Positions 36,528 through 46,092 of a stretch of DNA of 64,000 bases are shown piece after piece. This DNA is from DASYLJ01 sp964432595 (GTDB taxonomy: Bacteria > Desulfobacterota > Binatia > DP-6): assembly GCA_964432595.1 (NCBI GenBank), contig CAYSOF010000008.1, forward strand, positions 124,001 to 188,000, read 5' to 3'. Every line of letters begins with the position of its first letter. Position 1 is the stretch's first letter. Position numbers and translations under genes: made by a program. The notes below the pieces were generated by a model that saw only the letters and a list, made by a program, of their open reading frames with translations, did not search any database and was not told the origin of the DNA.

Positions 36528-36974
36528 ATGGACGTGACCGACGCCCTCATCGGCGAGCACGGCGTGTTCCACCTGCTCGTCGAGCAGCTGGACGACGCCG
36601 TCGCACGCTGCACCACCGTCGCCGAGCTGCGCTCGGCGGCCGCCCCGCTCTCCATGTCGCTGCTCGCCCACGCGCGGATCGAGGAGGAGACCCTCTTCGA
36701 CCCGCTCGAGCGCACGATCGGCGTCCAGGGCCCGCTGCAGTGCCTGCGCGACGAGCACGTCGAGATGGACCGCCGCCTGCGGGCGATGTTCCACCTGCCC
36801 GACCTGCCGGCGCTGCGCGACGAGGTTCGCGCCATGCTCGACATGACCCGAAAGCACCTCGCCAAGGAGGAGAAGGTGCTGTTCAACGTCGCCAAGAAGG
36901 CCCTGCCGGGCGACCACCGGCAGGAGCTGGGCACGCGTTGGGCCGATTTTCGCGGGGTTACGCTCCCGATCTGA
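36528..36974 (+). CDS. Hemerythrin-domain protein
   Basis: 148 residues, one four-helix hemerythrin domain. His/Glu ligands appear in order: EHGVFHLL, HARIEEETLF, RDEHVEMD and KHLAKEEKVLF. These can form a di-iron centre that binds oxygen or nitric oxide, or stores iron. The ATG has GGCGGG 3-8 bases upstream. The hairpin-like repeat CGTCCGG/CCGGACG after the stop is weak. It is divergent from the alcohol dehydrogenase gene. Confidence 0.85.
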   Translation: MDVTDALIGEHGVFHLLVEQLDDAVARCTTVAELRSAAAPLSMSLLAHARIEEETLFDPLERTIGVQGPLQCLRDEHVEMDRRLRAMFHLPDLPALRDEVRAMLDMTRKHLAKEEKVLFNVAKKALPGDHRQELGTRWADFRGVTLPI

Positions 36975-37038
36975 CCCCGTCCGGCCATCCGTCAATCGAC
37001 GTATCCGGACGCGCGACGGACCGATGGCATGATGGCCC

Positions 37039-38109
37039 ATGCGTTCGCGACCGGCGTCCGTCCTGCTCCTGCTTTTCGCTCTCGTTGGGGGGGCTGCCGC
37101 CCAGACCGTCACCATGGGCAGCCCCCTCACCTCCGCACCGAACGTGTCGTTCGGGTGCGAGGCGCAGCCGGCGATCGCGGACAGCAACGGCAACTTCGGC
37201 CTGTTCGCGTCCGGCCAGCCGGACTGCACGTGGCGGCAGAGCGGCGTGTTCGGGGTCAACACCGATCCCCGCCACAGCTCGGTGCCGGGCGACGGCACGA
37301 TCACGAGCGTCTCGGTGCTCTCCGGTCCCAACCCCGCGCCGCTGCGCTTCGTGATCCTCCGCACGCTGTCGACGGGCGGGTTCGGCGCCGAGGCGCAGTG
37401 CTGCTTCTACGTCGGCGAGTCGGCGCCCGTGCAGCCGCAGCCGAACGGCGTGACGACGTTCCAGACGAACATCCCCGTCGTCCGAAACACGATCGACGGC
37501 TTCCTCGCCGTCGACATCTTCGGCATCAGCGCGGCGTCGAACACCGGCACGCTGCCGCTCTTCATCCCCGGCCAGCCGAACGCGTTCAACCTGACGTCGC
37601 CCGGCTCGGTGAACGCGGGCTTCTTCTATCCGCGCCTCGGCACGATCGGGAACGACAGCGGCGGCGGCCGTCGCGAGGACGGCATCCCCGGCGTCGAGCT
37701 GACCGTGCAGTGGACGTGGTGCCCCGCCGGTCAGAGCTGCGCCGGCGGCGGTGGTGGTGGCGGTGGCGGCGGTGGCGGCGGCGCGTCGGGCCCCGCGGTG
37801 CGCAATCAGGGCGCGCAGGTGGCGCGCGGGCGCGCACCGATCGACCTCGTCTGCAACGGCAACGCGGTGTGCCGCGGGCTCCTCGAGCTCGTCGCCAACG
37901 CGGGCGCCGCGGCGGCGAACGGCAAGAAGACGCCGACCTTCGGCAAGAAGCGCTTCGAGCTGCAGCCCGGCGCGACGGGCATCGTCGACGTGAAGCTCAA
38001 GGGCCGCGCCAAGAAGCAGGTGAAGAAGACCGGCAGCTACCCCGTCACCGTGCGACTGACCCCGGAGGGCGGGTCGCCGGTGACGTTCTCGCTGACGCTG
38101 ACGCGCTGA
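37039..38109 (+). CDS. Secreted protein with poly-glycine linker
   Basis: 356 residues. A signal peptide (MRSRPASVLLLLFALVGGAAAQ) is followed by a beta-rich domain of about 210 residues with several Cys (FGCEAQ, PDCTW, AQCCFY, TWCPAGQSCA). A run of 13 Gly (residues 236-248) is the hinge. The last 95 residues form a second small domain with Cys pair NGNAVCRG and charged KKTPTFGKKR. No family is recognised. The stop TGA 38107-38109 directly abuts the stop of the convergent SDR gene (38110), with no gap. Confidence 0.55.
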   Translation: MRSRPASVLLLLFALVGGAAAQTVTMGSPLTSAPNVSFGCEAQPAIADSNGNFGLFASGQPDCTWRQSGVFGVNTDPRHSSVPGDGTITSVSVLSGPNPAPLRFVILRTLSTGGFGAEAQCCFYVGESAPVQPQPNGVTTFQTNIPVVRNTIDGFLAVDIFGISAASNTGTLPLFIPGQPNAFNLTSPGSVNAGFFYPRLGTIGNDSGGGRREDGIPGVELTVQWTWCPAGQSCAGGGGGGGGGGGGGASGPAVRNQGAQVARGRAPIDLVCNGNAVCRGLLELVANAGAAAANGKKTPTFGKKRFELQPGATGIVDVKLKGRAKKQVKKTGSYPVTVRLTPEGGSPVTFSLTLTR

Positions 38110-39015
38110 TCAGTCCAGGTCCTGCCCGTTCATGCCCGCGTTCTTGCGCGCGCGGGCGACCAGCTCGGTGACGATCGGGCCCATCTTCGTCGGATCGTCG
38201 ATCGGCTCGACGGTCGGGCCGCGGTGCCAGCCCTCGGCGATGCCGAACACCTGGCCCGACGCCTCGAACACGCGGCCCGTGACGGCGTTCGCCTCGGCGC
38301 TCGCCAGCCAGGTGACGATCGGCGCGATCCAGCGCGGCGACAGCGCCTCCTTCTGCTTCTCGTCGACGGCCGCCATGCCGAGGTCTTCCGTCATCCGCGT
38401 GATCGCGCCCGGCGCGACGGCGTTCACCGTGATGCCGTAGCGGCCGAGCTCGCGCGCCGCGATGATCGTGAACGCCGCGATGCCCGCCTTCGCCGCGCCG
38501 TAGTTCGTCTGCCCCGCGTTGCCGTAGATGCCCGACACCGACGTCGTGTTGATGAGCCGCGCGTTGACCGACTTGCCGGTCTGCTTCGCCTTGTCGCGCC
38601 AGTAGGCGGCGGCGAAGTGCGACGGCGCGAACGTGCCCTTCAGATGCACCTTGATGACGGCGTCCCATTCGGCCTCGGCCATGTTGACGAGCATCCGGTC
38701 GCGCAGGATGCCGGCGTTGTTGACGAGCACGTCGAGCCCGCCGAAGGTGTCGATCGCCTGACGGATCAGGCGCTCGGCGCCCTGCCAGTCGCTGATGTCG
38801 TCGGCGTTCGACGCCGCCTCGCCGCCGGCCTTTCTGATCTCGGCGACGACCTCGTCGGCCGGCCCGCTCGACGCCCCGGTGCCGTCGCGCGCGCCGCCCA
38901 GGTCGTTCACGATCACCTTCGCCCCGTGGGCGGCCAGCATCAGGGCATGCTCGCGGCCGATGCCGCGTCCCGCGCCCGTCACGATCGCCACGCGTCCTTC
39001 GCAGAGCTTCGCCAT
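38110..39015 (-). CDS. SDR family oxidoreductase, 3-hydroxyacyl-CoA dehydrogenase-like
   Basis: 301 residues. The NAD(P)-binding TGAGRGIG motif (residues 13-20) and the catalytic YGAAKAG (YxxxK) are present, with VNNAGILRDRML before it. The extended N-terminal segment VNDLGGARDGTG is the type found in the 3-hydroxyacyl-CoA dehydrogenase domain of peroxisomal multifunctional enzyme type 2. A role in beta-oxidation or sterol/steroid oxidation is likely, but the substrate is unknown. Divergent from the methyltransferase operon. Confidence 0.9.
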   Translation of the reverse strand: MAKLCEGRVAIVTGAGRGIGREHALMLAAHGAKVIVNDLGGARDGTGASSGPADEVVAEIRKAGGEAASNADDISDWQGAERLIRQAIDTFGGLDVLVNNAGILRDRMLVNMAEAEWDAVIKVHLKGTFAPSHFAAAYWRDKAKQTGKSVNARLINTTSVSGIYGNAGQTNYGAAKAGIAAFTIIAARELGRYGITVNAVAPGAITRMTEDLGMAAVDEKQKEALSPRWIAPIVTWLASAEANAVTGRVFEASGQVFGIAEGWHRGPTVEPIDDPTKMGPIVTELVARARKNAGMNGQDLD

Positions 39016-39098
39016 GGGACGTGGCTAGTCGAGGTGTCCGAACGGATCAACCCCTGCCGCGCTGCATCCAGCCGGGTGTGTCGCGCGTAAGGGCGGAC

Positions 39099-40189
<1,091 letters not shown>

Positions 40190-40193
<4 letters not shown>

Positions 40194-40915
40194 GGCGCCG
40201 GGGCGGGGGTGGGGGCGCCACACCACCCCTGCCCCGCAACGTTGTCGATGCTGCGCCGCTGTGGTTCACCAGTGCGGTGCCTCCGGCGATCGTGATCCTG
40301 ATCGGGTTCCTGTGCGCGAGCGGCGGCGCGTGGGCGGACGCGACGGTGGAAGGCACCGTCACGCTGCCGGCGCGACGCACCGCGGGCGAGCCGACGTCGC
40401 GCTACTCCGGCGGCGCCACGTACGTGGCCGGCGATCCCGAGCCGCCGGCCGCCGTCGTCTACCTCGACGTCCCGAACGCCGCCGGCAAGCCCGGACGCGC
40501 GACGCTGGCGCAGCACCACTACCAGTTCGCACCGGGGCTGCTGCCGATCGTGCGCGGCACGGTGGTCGAGTTTCCGAACCTCGACGACGAGTACCACAGC
40601 GTCTTCTCGTACTCGAAGCCGAAGCGCTTCGACCTCGGCCGCTACGCGCGCGACGAGCAGCCCGCGGCGCTGACGTTCGACGAGAGCGGCGTCGTCAAGC
40701 TCTACTGCGAGATCCACGAGCACATGCGGGGCACGATCCTCGTGCTCGACACGCCGCTCTTCGTGAAGACCGACGCCGAGGGGCGCTATCGGCTGACCGG
40801 CCTGCCGAGCGGACGCCACGTGCTCCGCGCCTGGGTCGAGGACGGTCCGGTGCGCGAGCAGCCCGTCGATCTGCGCGACGGCGAGACGGTGCGGGTGGAC
40901 TTCCCCGGACCGTGA
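40190..40915 (+). CDS. Exported cupredoxin-like (blue copper) protein
   Basis: 241 residues from ATG 40190, which overlaps the previous stop; a GTG at 40276 would remove a 29-residue Gly/Pro-rich extension and leave a signal peptide beginning MPPAIVILIGFLC. The mature protein has a plastocyanin-like fold. Copper ligands are probably His136 (EYHSVFSYS), Cys173, His176 and Met179 (YCEIHEHMRG). A C-terminal carboxypeptidase-regulatory-like beta-sandwich follows (DAEGRYRLTGLPSGRHVL). It probably carries electrons or binds copper in the periplasm. The GTGA overlap with the cyclase gene suggests a shared sensing role (inference). Confidence 0.8.
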
Positions 40916-40923
40916 GCGGGACC

Positions 40924-42603
40924 ATGACGCTCGGGTTCCGTCTCAAGATCCTGCTCGCCCTGATGCTCGTGGTCGCCGCCGTCACCGGCGGCGCGCTGCT
41001 CGTCACGCAGGCGAGCGTCGCCGCGACCTACCGCGCCCTGGTCGACGCGCGCTTCGAGGGCGAGGCGGAGGCGACCGCCGCCCTGCAGGACACGCGGCTC
41101 GCGGCGGTGAAGGCGAAGTGCCGCGATCTGGCCGGGTCGGTGCGCCTCGTCGCGGCCATGGAGGAAGGCGACGACGCGATCCTCTACCGCATCGCCCTCG
41201 ACGAGCTGCGCGACGTGGTCGGCGCGGCGACGTTCTTCCGTCTGATCGACGGCGCGGGCCGGGTGCGGCCGCCGTCGGACGCGCGGGCGGGCCTCGTCGG
41301 CATCGACACGGGCGAGTGGGCGGCGCAGCTCGCGCGCGCGGGCAGCGGCCTCGCCGCCCAGGAGGTCGGCTATCTGGCGCCACGCCTCGACGGGCAGCCG
41401 ACGCTCACGGAGGTGGTGCTGACGCCCATCGTCGACCGCTCGACGACCGAAGTGATCGGCGCGCTCGCCATCGGTTTCCCGGCCGGCGCCGTCGAGGCGC
41501 GGCACGGCGTGCGCAGCGGCGTGTGGCTCGACGGGCGCCTGCACGGGCCGTCGATCCCCGCGTCGGTCGCGCCCGCGCTCGGGCGGCTCGTCGATGCGGG
41601 CGTGACGTCACCGGACGAGTTGCTCGACGTGGACGGCCAGCCCCACCGCGTGCACCTCCGCGCCGTGCAGACGGCGCCGCACCTGCCGCCGGCCCACTAC
41701 GTCGGCCTGCATTCCGTCGCCGACGCGGTCGCGAGCGAGCGCCGCCTGCGGACCCGCATCCTCGCCGTCGGCGCGCTGGCCCTGCTGGTGGCGTTCGTGT
41801 CGAGCGGGCTCATCGCACGCGGGCTCAGCGAGCCGGTGGAGCGGCTCGTCGCGGCGACGTCGGAGATCCAGCACGGCAACCTCGACGTGCGGGTGCCGGT
41901 GCGCGGCGGCGACGAGCTCGCGCGGCTCGGCACCGCCTTCAACGGCATGGCGGCCGATCTCGCGCTGAAGGAGCGCTATCGCAGCGTGCTCGACCTCGTC
42001 GCCGACCGCTCCGTCGCCGAGCAGCTGCTGCGCGGCGAGGTCACGCTGGGCGGCGAGCTGCGCGACGCCACCGTGCTCTTCGCCGACATCTGCGGCTTCA
42101 CCGCGATGAGCGAGCACATGGCGCCGTCCGAGGTGATCGCGCTGCTGAACGAGCACATGACCGCGCTGACGCGCGTCGTGCACGCGCACGGCGGCGTGGT
42201 CGACAAGTTCGTCGGCGACGCGCTGATGGTGATCTTCGGCGCGCCCCGCTCCGCCCCGGACGACGCGCGGCGCGCGGTGGCCGCCGCCCGCGACATGCTC
42301 GTCGAGCGCGAGGCGCTCAACGATCGCACGGGCCGCCACATCACGATGAGCATCGGGATCGCGTCCGGGCCGATGGTCGCGGGCTGCATGGGGTCGGCGG
42401 ACCGTCTCAACTACACGGTGCTCGGCGCGCGCGTGAACCTGGCGGCCCGACTGTGTACGGAGGCGGCCCCGATGACGATCCTGGTCGACGAGCCCACGCG
42501 CCGCGCGCTCGGCACCGCGGTCGCCGTCGTCCCGCTGCCGGCGCTGCTGCTGCGCGGATTCAGCGCGCCGGTGGACGCCTGGCGCATCGAGGCGGCCGCA
42601 TGA
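40924..42603 (+). CDS. HAMP-domain adenylate/guanylate cyclase (class III)
   Basis: 559 residues from ATG 40924 (GTG 40912, overlapping the previous stop, is an alternative). A first transmembrane span at residues 9-28, a periplasmic sensor region of about 250 residues, a second span at about 278-296, a HAMP linker (EPVERLVAATSEIQHGNLDV) and a class III cyclase domain follow. Metal-binding aspartates are Asp388 (FADICGF) and Asp432 (KFVGDALM); the purine-binding region includes NYTVLGARVNLAARL. It makes cAMP or cGMP on an extracytoplasmic signal. The TGA overlaps the next ATG. Confidence 0.9.
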   Translation: MTLGFRLKILLALMLVVAAVTGGALLVTQASVAATYRALVDARFEGEAEATAALQDTRLAAVKAKCRDLAGSVRLVAAMEEGDDAILYRIALDELRDVVGAATFFRLIDGAGRVRPPSDARAGLVGIDTGEWAAQLARAGSGLAAQEVGYLAPRLDGQPTLTEVVLTPIVDRSTTEVIGALAIGFPAGAVEARHGVRSGVWLDGRLHGPSIPASVAPALGRLVDAGVTSPDELLDVDGQPHRVHLRAVQTAPHLPPAHYVGLHSVADAVASERRLRTRILAVGALALLVAFVSSGLIARGLSEPVERLVAATSEIQHGNLDVRVPVRGGDELARLGTAFNGMAADLALKERYRSVLDLVADRSVAEQLLRGEVTLGGELRDATVLFADICGFTAMSEHMAPSEVIALLNEHMTALTRVVHAHGGVVDKFVGDALMVIFGAPRSAPDDARRAVAAARDMLVEREALNDRTGRHITMSIGIASGPMVAGCMGSADRLNYTVLGARVNLAARLCTEAAPMTILVDEPTRRALGTAVAVVPLPALLLRGFSAPVDAWRIEAAA

Positions 42604-43793
42604 GATGGGCGGTCCTGCTGCTCGCCCTCGCGGGCACCGCGTCCGGGGAGAGCGCGTGGCTCGATCGCGTCGACGAGGCGCTCAGCTGGCGGTCGGCGGA
42701 CGGGGTCGTCCGCGCCGAGCTGAGCGGTCTCGCGGACCTCGAGGGCTGGTACGTCGACCAGCGACCGCCGGGCCTCGTGTTCGGCGACGACGCGTCGTTC
42801 GTGAACCCGCGGCTGACGCTGTTCGTCGACGCGTGGCTCGGCAAACACGTCTATGGCTTCGTGCAGGCGCGCGTCGACCGCGGCTTCGATCCGCGCATGG
42901 TGTCCGGCGCCGACGCGCGCGCCGACGAGTACCTGCTGCGCTGGTCGCCGTTCGCCGACGCGCGGCTCCACCTGCAGGTCGGCAAGTACGCCACCGTCGT
43001 CGGCAACTGGGTCCCGCGCCACCACTCGTGGGAGAACCCGTTCATCAACGCGCCCCTGCCCTACGAGAACGTGACGACGGTCACCGACGGCGCGGTGCCG
43101 GCGTCGGCGCCGACGTTCCTCGCGCGACGCACCATCGCCGACAAGAAGGACGACTGGGTACCGATCATCTGGGGGCCGAGCTACGCGACCGGCGCCGCCG
43201 TGTTCGGCCGCGTCGGCCGCTTCGACTACGCGGCCGAGGTGAAGAATGCGGCGCCGTCGTCACGGCCACGGGAGTGGGACCTCAGCGACCGCAGCCTGAG
43301 CGACCCGACCGCGAGCGCGCGGCTGGGCGTCCGTCCGAGCGCCCCCTGGGCCTTCGGCGTGTCGTTCAGCTCCGGCCCGTATCTGCGGCACGGCGTCGGC
43401 AGCTCCGCGCGGCAGACGTTGCTCGGCGCGGACGCGAGCTTCGCGTGGCGTCGTCTCGAGGTGTGGGCGGAGCTGTTCGCGAACCGCTTCGAGGTGCCTA
43501 TCGGGACAGCTGGCGGGACGCGCACCGCGGACGCCGACGCCCTCGCGTACTACCTCGAAGCCCGCTACCGCCACGGATCCCATCTCTTCACCGGCGTGCG
43601 CTGGAACCAGCAGCTGTACGGCGACGTCGCCGACACGACCTGGGACCGGGACGCCTGGCGCGTCGACACCGTCGTCGGCTGGCGCTTCGATCGTCACTGG
43701 CAGGTGAAGCTGCAATACGGCTTCACCCAGCAGGTCGGCCGCCTGCAGCAGGGCCAGCAGCTCGTGGCGGCACAGCTGACGCTCAGATTCTGA
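42600..43793 (+). CDS. Outer-membrane porin-like beta-barrel protein
   Basis: 397 residues. A short signal peptide (MRWAVLLLALAGTASG) precedes a chain of amphipathic beta strands ending in LTLRF, the C-terminal Phe that outer-membrane barrels need. Short turn motifs (VYGFVQARVDRGFD, YLLRWSPFADARL) suggest a phosphate-selective/OprP-like or DUF-type porin, but no exact family can be named. ATG 42600 overlaps the cyclase stop (ATGA), so it is last in the operon. The barrel might supply the ligand sensed by the cyclase. Confidence 0.75.
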   Translation: MRWAVLLLALAGTASGESAWLDRVDEALSWRSADGVVRAELSGLADLEGWYVDQRPPGLVFGDDASFVNPRLTLFVDAWLGKHVYGFVQARVDRGFDPRMVSGADARADEYLLRWSPFADARLHLQVGKYATVVGNWVPRHHSWENPFINAPLPYENVTTVTDGAVPASAPTFLARRTIADKKDDWVPIIWGPSYATGAAVFGRVGRFDYAAEVKNAAPSSRPREWDLSDRSLSDPTASARLGVRPSAPWAFGVSFSSGPYLRHGVGSSARQTLLGADASFAWRRLEVWAELFANRFEVPIGTAGGTRTADADALAYYLEARYRHGSHLFTGVRWNQQLYGDVADTTWDRDAWRVDTVVGWRFDRHWQVKLQYGFTQQVGRLQQGQQLVAAQLTLRF

Positions 43794-43834
43794 ACGTAGC
43801 ATGCGCGAATTTCGGGCTGTCGACGGACGGTTGC

Positions 43835-43852
43835 CGCGTGATAGGTCACGCG
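43835..43852. repeat. Hairpin between porin and phytochrome genes
   Basis: CGCGTGA, TAGG, TCACGCG is a perfect 7-bp inverted repeat with a 4-base loop, 41 bases after the porin stop and 68 bases before the phytochrome GTG. It may end the operon or act as an operator of the phytochrome gene. Confidence 0.4.
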
Positions 43853-43920
43853 ATCGGGATGACTGATCCTTCCGCCGGAGATCGGCGCGTGCGCTGGATG
43901 CACGCGCGAGGCGCCACGCA

Positions 43921-46092
43921 GTGACGTCTGGCGTCGTCGACCTCACCACCTGCGATGCGGAGCCGATCCACATCCCGGGGCTGGTACAGCCGCACGGGGC
44001 GCTCTTGGCGTTCGACCAGGAGCGCCGCCTGATCGCGCGGAGCCTGAACGCCCCGGGCCTGCTCGGCATCGTGCCCGACGCCGGCGCGCGGCCGTCCGAC
44101 GTCCAGCTGACGCCCGCCCTCGATCACGCGATCGGTGACGGCCTCGCCGAGCCCGACAACGACGGCGAGCCGCGCGAGCTGCTGCTCGCCGGCCGCACGT
44201 TCGACGTGATCTCGCACCGCGCCGGCGAGCGCAGCATCCTCGAGTTCGAGCCCCGCCCGCCGGACGCCCCGCGGCTCGAGCTGTTCGCCATCGAGGCGCA
44301 GCGCGCGCTCGGGCGGCTGCACCGCGCGCGCAGCGTCGCGGATCTCCTCCGCGATGGCACGGAGGAAGTCCGTCGCATGACCGGCTTCGACCGCGTCATG
44401 TGCTACCGCTTCCGTCACGACCAGTCCGGCGAGGTGGTCGTCGAGCAACGGCGGCCCGACCTCGAGCCGTTCCTCGGTCTCCGCTATCCGGCGTCCGACA
44501 TCCCGGCGCAGGCGCGGCGGCTCTACCTGCTGAACCCGCTCCGCTTCATCGCCGACGTCGACGCCGCGCCGGTGCCGCTCGACCCGCCCATGGGACCCGA
44601 GTCCGCCGCCCCGCTCGACCTGAGCCACGCGGTCCTGCGGAGCGTCTCGCCGATCCACATCGAGTACCTCCGCAACATGGGCGTCTCGGCGTCGATGAGC
44701 ATCTCGATCGTCGTGCACGGGCAGCTGTGGGGGCTGTTCGCGTGCCACCACTACTCCGGCACGAAGTGGGTGCCGCAGGCGGTGCGTGTCGCGTGTCGGC
44801 TCCTCGCGCAGATCGTCAGCGTGCTCCTCGAACGGCTCGAGGGCGAGGAGCATCGGGCGGCCGTCGCGCGGACGGACGCCGTGCGCAAGGAGCTCGTGAC
44901 GACGGCCCGCGACGACGACGACCTGCTGTGGTCGCTCGGCCGATCGACCGCGGTGCGCGAGGTGATCGCATCGCACGGCGTGGCGATCGCGCTCGATCGC
45001 CGGCTCGAGTGCCTCGGCCAGACGCCGCCGCGCGACACCGTCGTCCGTCTGATCGAGCGGCTGCGCGACGGTCCCGGGCCGGACCTCGTCGCCACGCATC
45101 ACCTGCGGGAGAGCCTGCCCGACGTCGGCCCGCTCGGCGGCACCGCGGGCATGCTCGCCATCGGCTTCCATCGTGCGCAGGGCGGTTGGCTGCTCTGGTT
45201 CCGCGGCGAGGAGGTCGAGACGATCCGGTGGGCGGGCAACCCCGACAAGGTCTACGCGGAGGGCCCGAACGGCCCGCGCCTCTCGCCGCGCGGCTCGTTC
45301 GCCGAGTACTGCGAGCAGGTGCGCGAGCAGGCGCTGCCGTGGAGCACCGCCGAGATCGAGGTCGCGTCGCTGCTACGCGGCGAGCTGCAGGACGTGGCGC
45401 TGGCGCGCGCCAGCGAGCTCGAGCGCGCCCGCGAGCTGCTCGTGGCCACGCTGAGCCACGACCTGCGCACCCCGCTCAACGCGATCGGGCTCAGCGCCGC
45501 AGTACTCGCCCGGGACACGGGCCAGTCGCAGGCGATCAGCAGCCGCATCTCGGCGTCGACGCACCGGATGCGGCGCCTGGTCGACCAGATGCTCGACTAC
45601 AGCCGCATCCAGGCCGGCGTGGGGCTCGCGGTCCAGCCCCGCGACGTCGACGTCGCCGGGCTCGTCCGCCAGATCATCGACGAGACGGTGACCGCGTACC
45701 CGGGCTTCGAGGTGCTCGCCGACGTCACCGGCGGACCGCGCGCCTGGGTCGACCCCGACCGCTTCTCGCAAACGCTGTCGAACCTGCTCAGCAACGCGCG
45801 CCATCACGGTGCGCTCGGCAAGCCCGCCAGCGTCGTCGTGCGCGGCGGCGGCACGGCGCCGCTGCTGGTGCGGGTCGTGAACGAGGGGGCCGACATCCCA
45901 CCCCAGGTGCGCGCGACGCTGTTCAAGCCGTTCAAGCTCGAGTCGATGGAGACGGCGAACAACCGGCGCGGGCTCGGCCTCGGACTCTACATCGTCGACC
46001 ACATCGTACGGGGCCACGGGGGGGCCGTCACCGTCGACTCCGCCGGCGGCATCATCACCTTCACCGTGACGTTCCCGCCGCCTGCCGCCTAA
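43921..46092 (+). CDS. Bacteriophytochrome histidine kinase
   Basis: 723 residues, GTG start. PAS-like region with Cys11 (TTCDAEPIHIPG, biliverdin attachment), GAF domain with PASDIPAQAR (tetrapyrrole-binding), PHY domain with the tongue motifs RWAG and PRGSF, then a histidine kinase: His513 (SHDLRTPLNAI) and an ATPase with NLLSNARHHG and GLGLGLY. It senses red/far-red light through biliverdin and autophosphorylates. No response regulator gene is adjacent, so the partner is elsewhere. No haem oxygenase for biliverdin is in the window. It ends tail-to-tail with msrAB, overlapping by 4 bases. Confidence 0.95.
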   Translation: MTSGVVDLTTCDAEPIHIPGLVQPHGALLAFDQERRLIARSLNAPGLLGIVPDAGARPSDVQLTPALDHAIGDGLAEPDNDGEPRELLLAGRTFDVISHRAGERSILEFEPRPPDAPRLELFAIEAQRALGRLHRARSVADLLRDGTEEVRRMTGFDRVMCYRFRHDQSGEVVVEQRRPDLEPFLGLRYPASDIPAQARRLYLLNPLRFIADVDAAPVPLDPPMGPESAAPLDLSHAVLRSVSPIHIEYLRNMGVSASMSISIVVHGQLWGLFACHHYSGTKWVPQAVRVACRLLAQIVSVLLERLEGEEHRAAVARTDAVRKELVTTARDDDDLLWSLGRSTAVREVIASHGVAIALDRRLECLGQTPPRDTVVRLIERLRDGPGPDLVATHHLRESLPDVGPLGGTAGMLAIGFHRAQGGWLLWFRGEEVETIRWAGNPDKVYAEGPNGPRLSPRGSFAEYCEQVREQALPWSTAEIEVASLLRGELQDVALARASELERARELLVATLSHDLRTPLNAIGLSAAVLARDTGQSQAISSRISASTHRMRRLVDQMLDYSRIQAGVGLAVQPRDVDVAGLVRQIIDETVTAYPGFEVLADVTGGPRAWVDPDRFSQTLSNLLSNARHHGALGKPASVVVRGGGTAPLLVRVVNEGADIPPQVRATLFKPFKLESMETANNRRGLGLGLYIVDHIVRGHGGAVTVDSAGGIITFTVTFPPPAA

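Noticed and set aside
36975..37038. Inverted repeat CGTCCGG/CCGGACG after the hemerythrin gene
   Set aside because: The arms are only 7 bp with a 20-base loop and could be chance in GC-rich DNA.
37744..37785. Repetitive GGC/GGT run resembling a microsatellite
   Set aside because: It encodes the 13-Gly hinge of the secreted protein in frame and does not extend beyond it.
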